Source of the DNA: Haliclystus octoradiatus
Taxonomy: Eukaryota; Cnidaria; Staurozoa; Stauromedusae; Haliclystidae
Direction of reading: 5' to 3'
NCBI GenBank assembly: GCA_916610825.1
Contig: OU744450.1
Span: forward strand, 2,630,578-2,694,577
DNA: 64,000 nucleotides
A program made the position numbers and the translations under genes. Under the pieces are notes generated by a model. The model was given only the letters and a program-made list of their open reading frames with translations. It made no database searches and had not been told where the DNA came from. Shown here piece after piece: positions 1 to 11,400 of the stretch. Each line of letters starts with the position of its first letter. Within the stretch, counting starts at the first letter, position 1.

Positions 1-851
1 TGCCTAAACTTGCAGCAAACAGCTACTTGTCATTATCCGTTACCAGTACCGCTAAAAGTGACAAAGTACTAGCCAACATCATTTTCAGCTATATATCTAA
101 AAATACATCAATTGAATAGCATATGTGTCAAACTAGTACCCCAAGGTCTCAAATTACAGACTTGGTGTCAGTGAGCCTATGTACAGAGTCCAACAAAAGT
201 ACCCTAAGGTCTCAAATTACAGACTTGGTGTCAGTGAGCCTATGTACAGAGTCCAACAAAAGTACCCTAAGGTCTCAAATTACAGACTTGGTGTCAGTGA
301 GCCTATGTACAGAGTCCAACAAAAGTACCCTAAGGTCTCAAATTACAGACTTGGTGTCAGTGAGCCTATGTACGGGGTCCAACGATAGTAGGAATCCTGA
401 AATCCTAGATTCTGGAAGGTTAGACCAAATTCAGAAAAAAAAAAGAGATTTTTAATGATTTATTGGTCAAACATCCGCAAAAACGTTAACAGAAGAAAGT
501 GTTGAAATGCCTCTAGGATTCTAGAAGGCTTAACCTTTTAGTCGGACCCTGCCTATAGATAGGTTAATAGTTAATCAAAATCTGATTACTCCAGTCTATT
601 GTGTGTGTATATTAAAGTGTAACAGGTAAATGTCAAAACGACAAATAATTTGCATAATTTAGTGGCCATGCCAGATTACTGTCATACATTTTAATTATTT
701 ATACCGCCAGTGTTAATATTTGCTATTTCTTTGCATAAGTGATTATTTACATTTGGACGTTGTCACAACATCGCTGGCCAGGTGCAACCAAGGGAAATCA
801 CGATAACAAGTAGATATTGTGATAAATAATTACATTATTTATTTATCATAG
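1..851 (+). other. PRPF19 intron sequence (5' part of window)
   Basis: No exon could be recognised upstream of 852. The next exon begins with a split glycine codon, so the preceding PRPF19 exons must lie before the window. The stretch holds the 63-bp minisatellite at 140-392 and otherwise featureless AT-rich sequence. Confidence 0.6.
140..392. repeat. 63-bp tandem minisatellite, four copies
   Basis: The motif AAGGTCTCAAATTACAGAC recurs with its GGTCTC at 145, 208, 271 and 334, exactly 63 bp apart, with nearly identical copies. Because 63 is a multiple of 3, all frames stay open through the array and give repetitive open frames that are not genes. It lies in a PRPF19 intron. Confidence 0.9.
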
Positions 852-1092
852 TTATTATTTGGCTACTGCGGCAGACGACTCAGTTGTAAAATTATGGGAT
901 TTGAGGAAATTGAAGAATTTTAAAAAGATTACATTAGAGGAAAAGGATGAGGTAAGTTGTTGATAAAAATCTTCAAATATTGATTCAAAATTTTTAAATA
1001 TTAAAATATTGAATCCTTGTTTTAAAGATGCTTATTGACTTGCTTCAATGTGGAATTCAGTCCATGAATGTTGAATTATTATTATTATTATT

Positions 1093-1131
<39 letters not shown>

Positions 1132-3615
1132 ATTATTATTATTATTATTGTTATTTATTATTATCATGGCAATCAAATTGGGTCACATTGCACCATTTCT
1201 GCATATTTTCGATGCTAAATTTATTAAACTGAGACATTTGAGGTCAAAGCCATCCGAGTTTACTGATTACACTAAGTCGCTTTGCTCTGGGTTGACATCC
1301 GAGCATTTTTCATCCCATTTCCAATGTGAAGTCAATCTTGACTACTCAAAGCAAATGAAACATATCGGTTAGAAAGAATGTAGTGTAATTGAGAGGCCTA
1401 ACCGGTATAAAAATGACTTTACTAGGATAGCAACCGGTATAGTGTAATCTTATAGCGTCGAGGTTTTATCAGATTTCATAATTTTCATAATGTTTGTACT
1501 CTCTTGCGAGACTCTTAACAGACTTTTCTATCAGCTTCAAAACAAAGAAGATACAGATCTAACTATTGTTTTAATTGTATTTCAAGGTTTTTACTCTCTA
1601 TTTTGAACAAACTTTATCTCTCACGAATGTGTTACCTTTCCCGCTTGAAAATCCATTGAAATTTAATTAACCTTCGATTTTGATTAATTAATTATAATGT
1701 AGATTTTGGATTATTTATGAAATTTTATTAATGTTTTGCTATCAGGTCAAGGCATTGTCATTTGATAAGAGTGGACAATATTTGGCTATTGCCGGAACAA
1801 GTATTCAGTAAGTTACTTTGAAGTTTTGTATTTCTTCTGTCAGCTTCTAGGACAGTTCAAGTGCGGCCTTGGTGTAGTGGCTAGGGTGTTGGACCACGGC
1901 CTGCAGGGTCTCAGGTTCAATCCCTGTCCGGAGCACTATAGGTTGGCGTCAGGAAGGGCATCCGGCTGTTAAACCACCCCGGTGAAAAAAAACTGTAAGC
2001 TTACCCGTTTCGTGGAAAAATGATAAATCTAAAAAAAAAAAAAAAAAAAAAAATAAGTTGAGTTCAATCTGTAAAGAGTTAATGCCGAGTCTTCAATATT
2101 TCCTATTTGGTCATTCAATGACATTTGTCAGTAGCATAGCGACCATTGCCCTTTGTAAAAAAGTTCATGAACTTTTGGGCAATTTCACATTCATGGACTG
2201 ATGAACTTTTTCGCAATAGTAGGTACATCTAATTTGAAGACTCAACTGACACATCAGATGCAAAATCTACATTAACATTCTGTGATACATATTTTCGTGT
2301 TAGTAATTTATATGGAGAAACTCAGGATCCTTTGATTCAATGGTCCTTGGAGTATTAGTTAAATTTGCAAAGTTAGATGTATTTTTTAATTAATTTTTTG
2401 TTGGGGGTACATATGAGTATTTTGACCTTAAGTAAATTTGAGATTTCACAATCATCAGACATAAGAATTTTCTGGTTTTAGCTTATTTCAGGCTCTTACC
2501 ACACTTTTCACATTTTCCTATTGAAATCCATTGCAACTATCTAGATATCCTTGGTTTTAGCCTTGTTTTGAAATTTGAATTCTCGTGTCTGAATCATGTT
2601 CATGAACTTTTTCACGTTTTGCAATTCACAGACTTTTAAGTAACTTTTTCCGATCCTCAAGTTAAAATTGTACATACTAAAATTCTATTAATTGTATATG
2701 TGGGATATTTCAAGCTGAATTTTTCTTTGTTTCCATTATGGAGATAAACAAAACCGTGAAAATGGTTGTAAAAATCTCATCTGATTCCTGGATTTAATCA
2801 TGATTTAATCTGTGTTCTTCTTATTATTTAAGATTGATGTAATTGATTGTTATTAAATTTTCTAAACAGGCTGTATCTAGTGAAACAATGGGAACATCTC
2901 AAGACACTGACAGGTAAACAAAACTAATAATTACACCATGTGACTTTGATAACTATTCATCAATAATACTTTGATAGTACAGTTACAGTTATAATACCGT
3001 ACTTCATTTGTGAATGTATATTGTCACCATCAATTCAATTGATCAAGCAGATATATTAATGTCACCTCTCCATGGTGGCCATATCTTTGTAGTAGTCACA
3101 TATATTCTTCTGAATTGCGGCTCTGGTAATTACCGTACTTTGGACCTCGGCCCGTGGTTTTGGGTTCAAACCTCCGCGGTAGCACTATTGGTTGGTGTCT
3201 TCAGGAAGAGGGCGTCCGATCATAAAACTCAAACGCATTCCAAAAACATTAACCAATTAAACAACCAACCTTTTGAAGAATTCTAGTAGCTTAATCGATT
3301 TGTGGTAAAATAATAAATCAATATTCAACAACAATAAAAATTGAAAATTTGAATAAAGCAAAAAACATGCCAATAATATTTATTTTAATACCCGTTTACG
3401 TAAAGGTCACCTCTCAAATGTTGACTGCTCCCATTAGGTTTTAACAACAATAACTTTTAGGATATGTAATAGAAGTCACTGGAATAAATTTTGACTTTCG
3501 ATTTCTATTTCTACTAGATCATACTGCTGTTTGTACCGCTGTTCGTTTTGGCCGCAATGCTGATTTCCTTGCTTCGGCTGGAATGGATAGAAATTTACGT
3601 TATTTTGCAAGATAA
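852..3615 (+). CDS. PRPF19: Pre-mRNA-processing factor 19, C-terminal WD40 exons (5' part outside window)
   Basis: PRPF19 is the U-box E3 ubiquitin ligase core of the spliceosomal NineTeen complex in the nucleus, and its WD40 propeller binds partners. Four exons are visible: 852-951, 1746-1807, 2870-2913 and 3518-3615, all with AG/GT borders and compatible phases. They read [20 protein letters not shown], then [19 protein letters not shown], then [14 protein letters not shown], then an exon with [18 protein letters not shown] that ends in TAA. This matches the last blades of the animal PRPF19 propeller as I know the family. About 105 residues are present; the U-box and coiled coil must be upstream. 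Exon edges come from consensus and frame only. Confidence 0.93.
1073..1161. repeat. TTA/TTG trinucleotide microsatellite
   Basis: A run of TTA units, then TTG units, then TTA units again lies in a PRPF19 intron. It gives an artefactual poly-leucine open frame. Confidence 0.9.
1861..2055 (+). mobile_element. tRNA-derived SINE with A/T-rich tail
   Basis: The head has a pol III A box (TGGTGTAGTGGCTAGG, from about 1870) and a B box (GGTTCAATCCC, about 1915). A unique body follows (GGAAGGGCATCCGGCTGTTA), then a CCGGTGAAAAAAAACTG block and a pure A run at 2031-2053. A reverse-oriented copy at 22060-22276 is fuller in the body; this copy lacks about 35 bp of it. Confidence 0.85.
3116..3345 (+). mobile_element. 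Diverged SINE of the same family
   Basis: The order of blocks is the same as at 1861: a tRNA-like head (GGCTCTGGTAATTACCG), a decayed B box (GGGTTCAAACCTCC), GCACTATTGGTTGGTGTC, then GGAAGAGGGCGTCCG. The 3' part ends in AATAATAAATCAATATTCAA instead of poly-A. It lies in the last PRPF19 intron. Confidence 0.7.
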
Positions 3616-4287
3616 ACTTATGTTGGCTGGCTATCGCATCAAACAAAAAGACCTTACCTTTCACAAGTTAGACAATAACATGAATTGTCTAGAACATTGT
3701 ATTAAATAAAGGGAAGATACTCTGTCATATATAGATCAGGAAAAACAATTGACTTGACCCTCGTATAACTCAAACAAGAAATGTATCTTCTGGATGAGTG
3801 TTATTTGTATGGCTACGCGTCATCACACATTCTAACCTCGATGTTTTTAATTCAGAACGAGGCTATGGGTTTTTGTAAAGTAAATGTTTGTGACATCATA
3901 CTACTATTAACAATGTGTTTATGTCTTCTATATCAAATTGATAAACGTACGAATGTGTTGACATGATTTATTCTGTTAAACTCCTATGTTTTTCAGATCA
4001 GCGTCTAACAAAACGTTTAGCTTTCCAAAATCCTTGAAAATTTGGAATATTTTCTTCACAATTTTTTTATGAGGTTTGACCTATAAATCTTGAACCCCCT
4101 AATAGTTCTGAAAGTTTGAAATCCGTTAAAAACGTAAGTGTAATGGTCACCGAAATTGAGGCAGTTTTGTTAAGATATGAAATGCATTTGATTGATAAAG
4201 TCAAAACTGTTTATGGCACATTACTTTATATAGTTCTCAAACTCGTTTCTGTTATCACATCACATGACTTTCCATATTAGCTTGTAA

Positions 4288-4350
4288 AAAAATCTAGTAG
4301 CTTACTTGATTTCTGATAAAATAATAAATCAATATTCAACAACAAAAAAT
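4288..4350 (+). mobile_element. SINE 3' end fragment
   Basis: TCTAGTAGCTTACTTGATTT followed by AATAATAAATCAATATTCAA closely matches the 3' end of the diverged SINE at 3280-3340, with no tRNA-like head present. Confidence 0.6.
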
Positions 4351-4759
4351 GTTAAGTTCTTTTAACTATAGTCTCTTATATATTATTTCGACCCAATGTA
4401 AACAAGCATACTGTATACGCCAAATAATAGTATTGTTCGCCAACCTAAATTGCCTTCTAAAGCTGCACTTTGCAATCGCTGAATCCTTATTATTTAAAAT
4501 GCCGCGAGTATTCAATCCGCACGGTGATGAAAAATATTTACTTGCAAGCATATGCTATATTTTGAATAATTTAATGTTATATATATATAGGATCTGCAAG
4601 CTAAAAATATATAATTTCAATTATATTTAAAAAAATAAAGCATACGCTTAAATCTATATCAGTCGGTCTCTCTATATCTTGGTATAAAAATTCGCCAGAT
4701 GACTTTTTATAATTACTTTCGGCATCTGCATCTGGACTATGTAACAATTAATATTGAAT

Positions 4760-5150
4760 CTGGATTGTCTACCGTCGAAGTACAGTCGAACTTGCTTAAT
4801 ATCCCCCCTATGGTACGGATGAAAAGCGGGACATTAAGCGAGGTAGGAATATGAGAGTTTGTATGGAGAATGTGTTCGCCGAATTGATTGTTCAAGATGG
4901 AGATAGTAGACAACAGTGAAAGCGGAGAGCACATTTGTTTTCGTAGAAATGATGAAATCGACTATATCATAATATACAAAAAGCTAATTACAAAAACATT
5001 CGCTTCTTGAAATGAAATTAACAATTGTCAAGTATCAATCAACGTCAATCAAATTTAACCAATTAGGATCTATCAAAAGGAAGTGAACAATCGATCAACC
5101 AATCAGAATGCCGATCATCGAAAAATATATTAAATCGGGTTATATCTCTT
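4760..5150. repeat. Dispersed repeat, also at 40640-41060
   Basis: Shared blocks in the same order are CTACCGTCGAA, TATGGAGAATGTG/ATGGAGAATATG, and CCAATCAGAATGCMGATCATCGAA. Class unknown; the ends are not defined. Confidence 0.5.
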
Positions 5151-5689
5151 GGTCCTACTGATAGACCACACAGAGTTTATTAATTACATTATTAAGCAAA
5201 TATATGTTACAATAAAAATTACATTAATTAACTACCAAATACAAGTCAAATCAATAAACCCATAATGCCTTTCGTCTTTGTATAGAAATGCTTGATTTGC
5301 TGTAGAACTTTCATAGCCATTTTTGGATCTTCTGTTTGTTTATTAAGTAGTGAACCTATAGTTCTTTTAAAAATCTTCTGCCTTCTTTACCAAAACAGCC
5401 ACTTGTTCCTACTGATAAATTCCCGATAAATTATAATAAGCAATGGCGTCAGACATGAATCTCGGTCAGACCCTTCTCGAAACATTGACAATCCATAGCG
5501 TCGTGTAGTTTATTTGGCAGTACCAATCCAAATATTATTTTTTAATTAGCCCGCTTCTACTGTTTTGCCAAGTTTACATTTCATAGCGAGTCTGCGAACA
5601 GGCTAATATTTAATGCGCAATGTGTTCACTATCTAAAATTAATACTTCCATCTGATCAAGACATGTAATGTGTGGGTGGAGCATGGCGT

Positions 5690-6115
5690 CACATCGATAA
5701 ATTGATATGTAAAAATTATGTATAGCCGTCACAAGATGTTCAAATGATTTGTTTAACTGATAGATATTATCATTATATGACCTAGATGGTGAAATAGGTA
5801 TATGTTTGCCCCCTTGATTAGCGTTCCTATTCATGGAATCTATAATTTGATACGGTAAAAAATGAGTATATAGTCGTCACAAGATGCTCGATGTTTCAAC
5901 GGATTGATAGTTGGTATGACGTAGACTTGCAAATGTGGTACGTTTGCCTTCCCCTGATTAGCGTTCCTAGTTATAGAATATCTAATTTGATATGATTGCC
6001 GTCAGACGATATCTTGTTTAACCGCCTAGATAATTTATGTTTTGTTATCATGTTGTGACCTAGAAGAGTTATGTTTGCCCTCATTATATAAAGACGTTCC
6101 CATTTTTAGAAATGT
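5690..6115. repeat. Degenerate tandem repeat, about three units of 120-160 bp
   Basis: Three successive units share GCCGTCACAAGATG-like, TGACCTAGA-like, TGTTTGCCC, CTGATTAGCGTTCC and AATTTGATA blocks at roughly 5705-5850, 5865-5990 and 5995-6110. The units are strongly diverged. Confidence 0.6.
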
Positions 6116-8860
6116 GGCGGCGTACTCCCTTCTAGGCTAGCAGCGGCATCTGATGACACTCAATTAACGACCAGACTCCAGGTGCAATTATTTGATATGA
6201 CCACTGCCTTTAGGTCTTGAAAAAATACTACTATTATATTGTTTAACAGTTAACTATCTATCTATATAAATAGTAGATCAAAGATCACGAGTTTCACTCC
6301 GTTACTGTTTATGTTTCGCGTAAATACGCTCTTCAGACGGTTTACTGAATGTTTAGCATTGATCTCTCAAATTGATGTTTTTCCAATATTACAATTACTT
6401 AATCTATTTATCTATCTATCTTAACGTGTTGATGATCTCTAGCCACAAGAAAAGATCTTGATATAATGTATTTGTTCCATGTCAGAAGTTTACGTTTTTA
6501 AATTACTCCTTCCAACATAATTTGATATAATTTTGAAAGAAAATGACAATGAATCACTTTAAAATAAGAGAAAATTAAATGTTCTTTTAGTACTAAATTT
6601 TATTGAAATGTGATACAACCAGACCCATTTATGTGAAAGGTAACAGTGATATCAGATGCACAGTGCAGTCAAACGCAGAAATGTATTCCAAAAACTTTTA
6701 ATGCATATCTATGGACTAAGAACCGTTTTCTTTCAACCCTATGATAGAAAAGTTTTACTATTCTACTGTTGACTTTCTGCCGAAATTAATCACGTATTAT
6801 AGATAGTTCGATCCCACGAATCCCATAATAAATCTATATTAGAAGCATTATTTTGACTCTCAGTCGGACTCCAAACATGTAATGAAAATAGACCGGATCC
6901 AAAATATTTTGGACAAACTCCGGTGAAAAGTCGAGAAATTAATTTAGTTTATCAACTCAAAATTACACAGAAAGTACAAAATAGCTTAATTAAATTAATC
7001 TTGGATTAGTTTTTGCCGGCCGACATTTTATCTCACGTTTCTGCGCTAATGCATAAGTAGTTAGAATTGAGCATTCTGTTTGAGAATATATCCCTATTTT
7101 ATTTGCAATTTAAATAATTTACTAAGACTAGTGAAATCTAATTCTAGCGGGTACACTTATGATTTTGGTTCAAAACAAAAACAAAAATCCAGACTAAAGA
7201 TGTAATATGTTACTTTCTCGAAATCAATTTTTATAACCATTGAATTTGCCCCTCGATTTACAATATTTGTAATTCAGCTTGTTATGTCCTGCAATTCGTA
7301 AAAACCTGAAACAATTTGTAAACAATTTGAAGCTCATGTTCATTATAACTCTCCGTAATAATACCTATCCATAACGAACATAAAAATTTATTGACTTTTT
7401 TAAATATTAAAATCGAGATTTTCAAACATTTCTGTTTGTTGTTACTTACTTCAGAAAATAGCTTTCGGTTCTAAATCCAGTTATTTGTAGAACTAGAATT
7501 GTTGGACAATTTCTATATAATTTGAAAGACTAATTTGTTGCAGGATCAAATTTTATCGGCAAAAATTTGTTAAATTTGTAATCGTTGTACGAGTTGTACG
7601 TAGCAGAATTTTCAAAATCCAAACTAAAACAAAATAGACTGCTAACTCGGTAAAAGTCGAGAAATTATTCTATAATTGTATCGTCCCAAAACTCAACAAA
7701 CACAGAAAATGAAAGAAAAATTAATGAACGATGAGCCAGAGTCTAGGTTGCAGCCCTTGTAATTTTTAATAAACACTGAAAACTGTTCAAGTATTCCAGT
7801 ATATATAGGCTGGATTGTCCATCTTTCATTATATTTTAGAAATTCATTGTCTGATTATTTATCTTTTTCTGTTGCTAAAATTTAAATTTTGGGTTGGTAT
7901 AAACTAGATTCAATTTTTGAACTTTTTACTGGAGTTTGTCTGAAATGTTTTTAAGCCGGAGCCGGTGTTTCTGAGGCCCGTTCTGAGGCCAATTTTCTTA
8001 CATTTTCGAAGTCAAACTCAGATTCAAATACTTATACTACGATTATTTTTTGATTTTGAGTTTGAAAATTCTGACTCCTTTAGTCTGAACACGTGATCTG
8101 AAGAAACTGTATTTATAGACTTTCTTGTAGTAGAACATTAATTACTCAATGATTCTGAAACTTTGCCAGCTAATTTTAATATATCGAACCCGATTAATCC
8201 GAGCTAATAATATGAATTAATCAATGAACTAAATTTAATTGAATTTTCAATAATTTGCATAAATTGATACTTCATATATTATCCTACGGCTTTGGTCCCT
8301 CGGTCTGATGATTCTCAATGTCGCGCTTGAACTTTGTTCAATAATTATTCATTAATATATATACTACATAGATTAGTTTAGATTGCAATTGTTTGTAGAA
8401 TTAGTCGATTTCTACTAACTAAAACGATTAGACACTATTCACTATAAAGTCCCAAGAAATATTCAAAGGTAAGATCCCTTTCTTCTTAAAAATAAAAAAC
8501 AAATTAAAAATATTATGAATGCGGTTTCTGATAAAAAAAAACAAGGATAATTTTTATTTGGCTCATGCACATAATTTAAGCTCTTCCAACTTTTGCTTTG
8601 ACGCCGTAACTATAATAGCTTAGTTACAAGACGTTTTCCATGTAACAGTTATTTCCATTGCTCTTCGATGGGATCGTTTAAACAGACAGAGCTTCCACTA
8701 ACGTACAGCCCCCGCTGGGGATGGGGGTAACTTAAATTTGTTGAACTCCATTAGCATCATGGGAACTTTTAGTTATATTTAAATATGTATATAGAATTTT
8801 GCATAGAATATAGAATACAATGGTGATTAGCAATTGTAAATGTATATATTTAGTGAAATT
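6116..8860. other. Intergenic, nothing recognised
   Basis: AT-rich sequence with many stops in all frames. One short block at 6285-6350 (GAGTTTCACTCCGTTACTG, CTTCAGACGGTTTAC) resembles the arms of the foldback family at 45151-45321. Confidence 0.5.
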
Positions 8861-9021
8861 ATAATAAAAGGAGTCAAAGACTACACATTCATAATTGTTA
8901 CTAATAGTTTCATGTTTACGCAATCATCAGACAAAATTTTATTTTTTTTGTCTGATGATTGCGTATAAGCATGAAACTATTAGTAACAATTATGAATGTG
9001 TAGTCTTAGACTCCTTTTATT
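8861..9021. mobile_element. Foldback (long hairpin) element
   Basis: The left arm 8861-8935 (ATAATAAAAGGAGTC through GCAATCATCAGACAAAA) is nearly perfectly complementary to the right arm 8942-9021 (TTTTGTCTGATGATTGC through GACTCCTTTTATTAT), with a loop of only a few bases. The GCAATCATCAGAC core and an ATGAAACT block are shared with the foldback at 45151-45321, so they look like members of one family. A short shadow open frame covers the left arm and is not a gene. Confidence 0.8.
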
Positions 9022-11100
9022 ATATTTAGCTCTGTCAAATGACATCGAGCCCTATTTTTTGCTAGTAGATAATATCTAATATTTAGTCAAATTAGTTATT
9101 AATTTTATCAAGTTTAAGATTTATTTCAGATTTTGAACATTTTTACAAATTTAATGTAAAATATTGACCCAATTAAAGAATTTTTAATAATAAAACTAAA
9201 TAATGATAAAAAACTTTTTATACTTTTTACATTTTTGAACCAATCTAGATAGTAATCTAGATTACAATCGTGACTACTGACGATTATTATGATAACTACA
9301 GATATATAGGATTACAATCAATTTTCTTTATTATCAGACAATTTCAATCCTGATTTCATTTGAGAGGAATTTATTTATTTCGAAAGCTGGCTTATATTAA
9401 CTTCCAATCCTTGTTAACTTGTATAGCATAAAGTTCATTTTTCAACCTTCATTTCCATTATACTCAAAATACTTGAGCATATTTCTACATTTTTTTTACT
9501 ATTCTCATTAATTTGATGCTAAATTGGTTTGTTATCAAAACAAGACCACTCTTGATTTTTTTTACTTATATAATTACTTTCATTTGCTAACGATAGTCAC
9601 TAGTTTTGTGTAGAGATATTCATATATGAAAATATAGACGTATCGAATGAGAGGTACTTGACGTTAACCTCAATGTAATAAGCAGCAGAAAATAAGGATA
9701 TGATTAGGCTAGTCTGGCACGTGTTTCGTCCCTACTAAAGGACTCAATCAGAGACCTATCTGATGTCGTTGAAAGGTCGTAGCTCTTAAGGCATCGCGCC
9801 CTGAAATTTCGCTAAAGAATAGTATACGATTCCGTGGAATAGTATAGATGGTGACAACCTCATTGCATATCGCATGCGCAGTCCCTATTAATCAATTTTC
9901 AACGGTTTCAATGGTGACATCCTCTTCAAATAAGCAAGTGAAAGAGAGAGTGAACATTGTATATATCGTATTTATACAAAGCCTTTTTCCGTTACTCGGA
10001 GTTTCACGCGTTTAATAGCGATCTTCGGACGGTAATAATATCGTATTTATAGTAAACAAATCGTTTACATAATCTATTGGATTTGATACGGCCTTTTAAG
10101 ACTTTAAAATATAAATTATAATTTTATGGAAGATAACATTCTACAATACCCTCTCTACATAATTACGTTGCAATAATACTTACTATACAGTATTAAACAA
10201 ACACAATTTTGAAGAAAGTTAAGCATAATATAATTCCCGGAGGGTAGCACCAGCTCTGCATGGACAAGGGGGTGCCACTTTAGAAAATACTGCAGTACCT
10301 AAAATGATCCAACAGTCCTGTTTATGCCATGTTAATCCTACCTAAAAAGGTGTTACGTATGCAAATGTGAGACAGACATGTTGTTAGTAAGCCATCTTAT
10401 TATGTCTGAGCTTTCATGTGCCCTGAGACTGGTATCTAATGACCAGTTTACTTCATAGAATACAACATGTCCCTTCTCAGGGGGGTCCTATACTTTTAGG
10501 TTACATAATTACAGTGTGTTATTGCCTTCTAGCGTAATAATGCTACTTGATTTACAACTAATCGATCTGAATTACTCATCAACATTACTGTTGATTATCT
10601 GATTACCACTCAATATAGATGTCTTGTGTGATGAAGCCTTTGCTGTTGGCATTCACGTGTTTTTTGTCAATAAGTCATCTTGTTATGTGGGAGCTTTCAT
10701 GTGCTCTGAGACTGGTCTATAATGATCAGTATACTTCATAGAATACAGCAAAGAAGACCTAAAAATTCCAAAATCTAACATTTACTATCCAAAAAGAATG
10801 AATTCGATATTTTTATGAACGGGGGTGTGCCATTTTAGCAATGGGGGATGACGGTAATATATATAGATTTACGTTGAAAACAATGGAAACGTTCACAATT
10901 TTCAAAAATCTTCTAAATTGATACTGCAAAGTTTCACAAGAATCTGGAAAAGGCATCCTTTAAAAATGCACAAATAAAGATACAAAATTACAAATGAAAA
11001 TTATAAATGAAATGTTTACAACTTTCTAGTTGTCATATTGAATTCTAATTTTCTTAATTTTTAATTGAAACTGTCTCTTATTATCAACCAACTATTTACA
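9022..11100. other. Intergenic with repeat fragments
   Basis: No gene is recognised. At 9980-10040 there is a foldback-arm relative (GCCTTTTTCCGTTACTCGGA then TCTTCGGACGG). At 10240-10290 and 10815-10845 a short GGGGGTGCCACTTTAG-like block occurs twice. The direct-repeat pair is listed separately. Confidence 0.5.
10376..10750 (+). repeat. Direct repeat of about 90 bp, two copies 285 bp apart
   Basis: Copies lie at about 10376-10470 and 10660-10748. Both contain AGCTTTCATGTGC, CTGAGACTGGT and ACTTCATAGAATACA in the same order and spacing. No known RNA family was recognised. Confidence 0.7.
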
Positions 11101-11103
11101 GCA

Positions 11104-11400
11104 TATTTTGATTTGATTTGATTTGATTTATTCGTCATATTAAAATATAAAATATAACAGGAAAATACAGGGGATTAAATTCACAAATAATTCCACTTAC
11201 ATACATCCTTACACAATAACAAAAGTAAGATTAACATAAAAAATTATATTAAAGGAATTATTTTATTTGATAAATTCAATATTTTCAAAAAGTGAGTCTC
11301 AAAATAGAGTTTTAAGTTGTTCTTAAATTTCCTCAAAATTTGTATAGTCGTCTTTCAGAATATCTTTTTAAAAATGTCAGAAATTACAGTCGATCGCTTA
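11104..11400 (-). mobile_element. Probable CR1/L2-like LINE 3' end, decayed
   Basis: Read on the minus strand, the segment ends in a short-unit microsatellite, (AAATC)n, seen on the plus strand as TTTTGATTTGATTTGATTTG at 11107-11130. Elements of this kind end in such repeats rather than poly-A; the LINE at 17266-21100 ends in (GAAAT)n. No intact coding sequence remains. The class is inferred. Confidence 0.4.

Larger units (their letters stand above)
3616..5600. other. Intergenic, no gene seen
   Basis: This follows the PRPF19 stop. I see no coding exon with conserved content. It holds a SINE tail (4288-4350) and a repeat (4760-5150) that recurs near 40640-41060. Confidence 0.5.

Noticed and set aside
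123-455. 110-codon repetitive open frame
   Set aside because: It is created by the 63-bp minisatellite, whose unit length is a multiple of three.
1028-1372. 114-codon frame with poly-leucine
   Set aside because: Produced by the TTA/TTG microsatellite; intronic.
1870-1940. tRNA gene
   Set aside because: The A and B boxes belong to a SINE head, followed by SINE body and A-tail; no intact acceptor stem could be folded by eye.
7161-7990. Possible decayed gene because of locally higher complexity
   Set aside because: Stops in every frame and no conserved motif.
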